DNA from: an uncultured Clostridia bacterium
GTDB lineage: Bacteria > Bacillota > Clostridia > Tissierellales > Peptoniphilaceae
NCBI GenBank assembly: GCA_947254025.1
Contig: CAMYBS010000042.1
Coordinates: 1-5,043, forward strand
Length of the DNA: 5,043 nt
Direction: 5' to 3'
Shown here piece by piece: positions 4,979 through 5,043 of the stretch; within the stretch, counting starts at the first letter, position 1; each line of letters begins with the position of its first letter. Made by a program: the position numbers and the translations under genes. A model generated the notes under the pieces. The model did no database searches. It was not told where the DNA came from and saw only the letters and a list, made by a program, of their open reading frames with translations.

Positions 4979-5043
4979 TTATTCGATGATTTCAGATACA
5001 ACTCCGGCACCTACTGTTCTACCGCCTTCTCTGATAGCGAACT
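4979..5043 (-). CDS. tuf: Elongation factor Tu, C-terminal fragment (cut by window edge)
   Basis: The last 20 codons and TAA stop of EF-Tu are present on the minus strand. They read FAIREGGRTVGAGVVSEIIE, the highly conserved end of domain 3 of EF-Tu, the GTPase that delivers aminoacyl-tRNA to the ribosome. Two bases of the preceding codon are also visible (AG, compatible with Lys rather than the more common Arg). The rest of the gene lies beyond the right edge, so this is a window truncation and not a broken gene. The terminator just downstream suggests the end of a transcript, as expected if tuf closes a str operon. Confidence 0.93.
   Translation of the reverse strand, partial: FAIREGGRTVGAGVVSEIIE

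Overview
The window looks like part of the chromosome of an AT-rich, low-GC Gram-positive anaerobe, probably a clostridial Firmicute. The reasons are strong AGGAGG-type ribosome binding sites, textbook sigma-A promoters, intrinsic terminators with short stems and U-tracts, AT-biased codons, a Gram-positive-style lipoprotein and an EF-Tu C-terminus ending VVSEIIE. The genus cannot be named from this sequence alone.

Layout from left to right. Positions 1-463 hold no credible gene. They are filled by a mosaic array of small hairpins built on a recurring GAACC core, including three nearly identical 72-bp tandem units, plus the end of a second array that runs off the left edge. Positions 464-2533 (minus strand) encode a complete EF-G-like translational GTPase (EF-G2 type), with its own promoter and a structured leader at about 2534-2666. 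Positions 2718-3887 (minus) encode an M20-family amidohydrolase resembling AbgA; its terminator overlaps its own stop codon. A 98-bp divergent promoter region follows, with an 18-bp perfect palindrome exactly centred between two mirror-image promoters. Positions 3986-4786 (plus) encode a secreted lipoprotein of unknown function, closed by a strong hairpin terminator. At the right edge the last 20 codons of tuf (EF-Tu) enter on the minus strand with their own terminator.

The genes appear to be independent transcription units rather than one operon: each complete gene has a recognisable promoter, and every gene except the EF-G paralogue has an ordinary intrinsic terminator. The EF-G paralogue runs directly into the hairpin array instead. 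tuf is often the last gene of the str operon (rpsL-rpsG-fusA-tuf), so the canonical fusA may lie just beyond the right edge, making the EF-G here a second, divergent copy. The amidohydrolase and lipoprotein share a control region and may be co-regulated.

The most unusual part is the hairpin array. On the strand that continues from the EF-G gene, most of its loops read as GNRA tetraloops or GNA triloops, which suggests that it may act as structured RNA.
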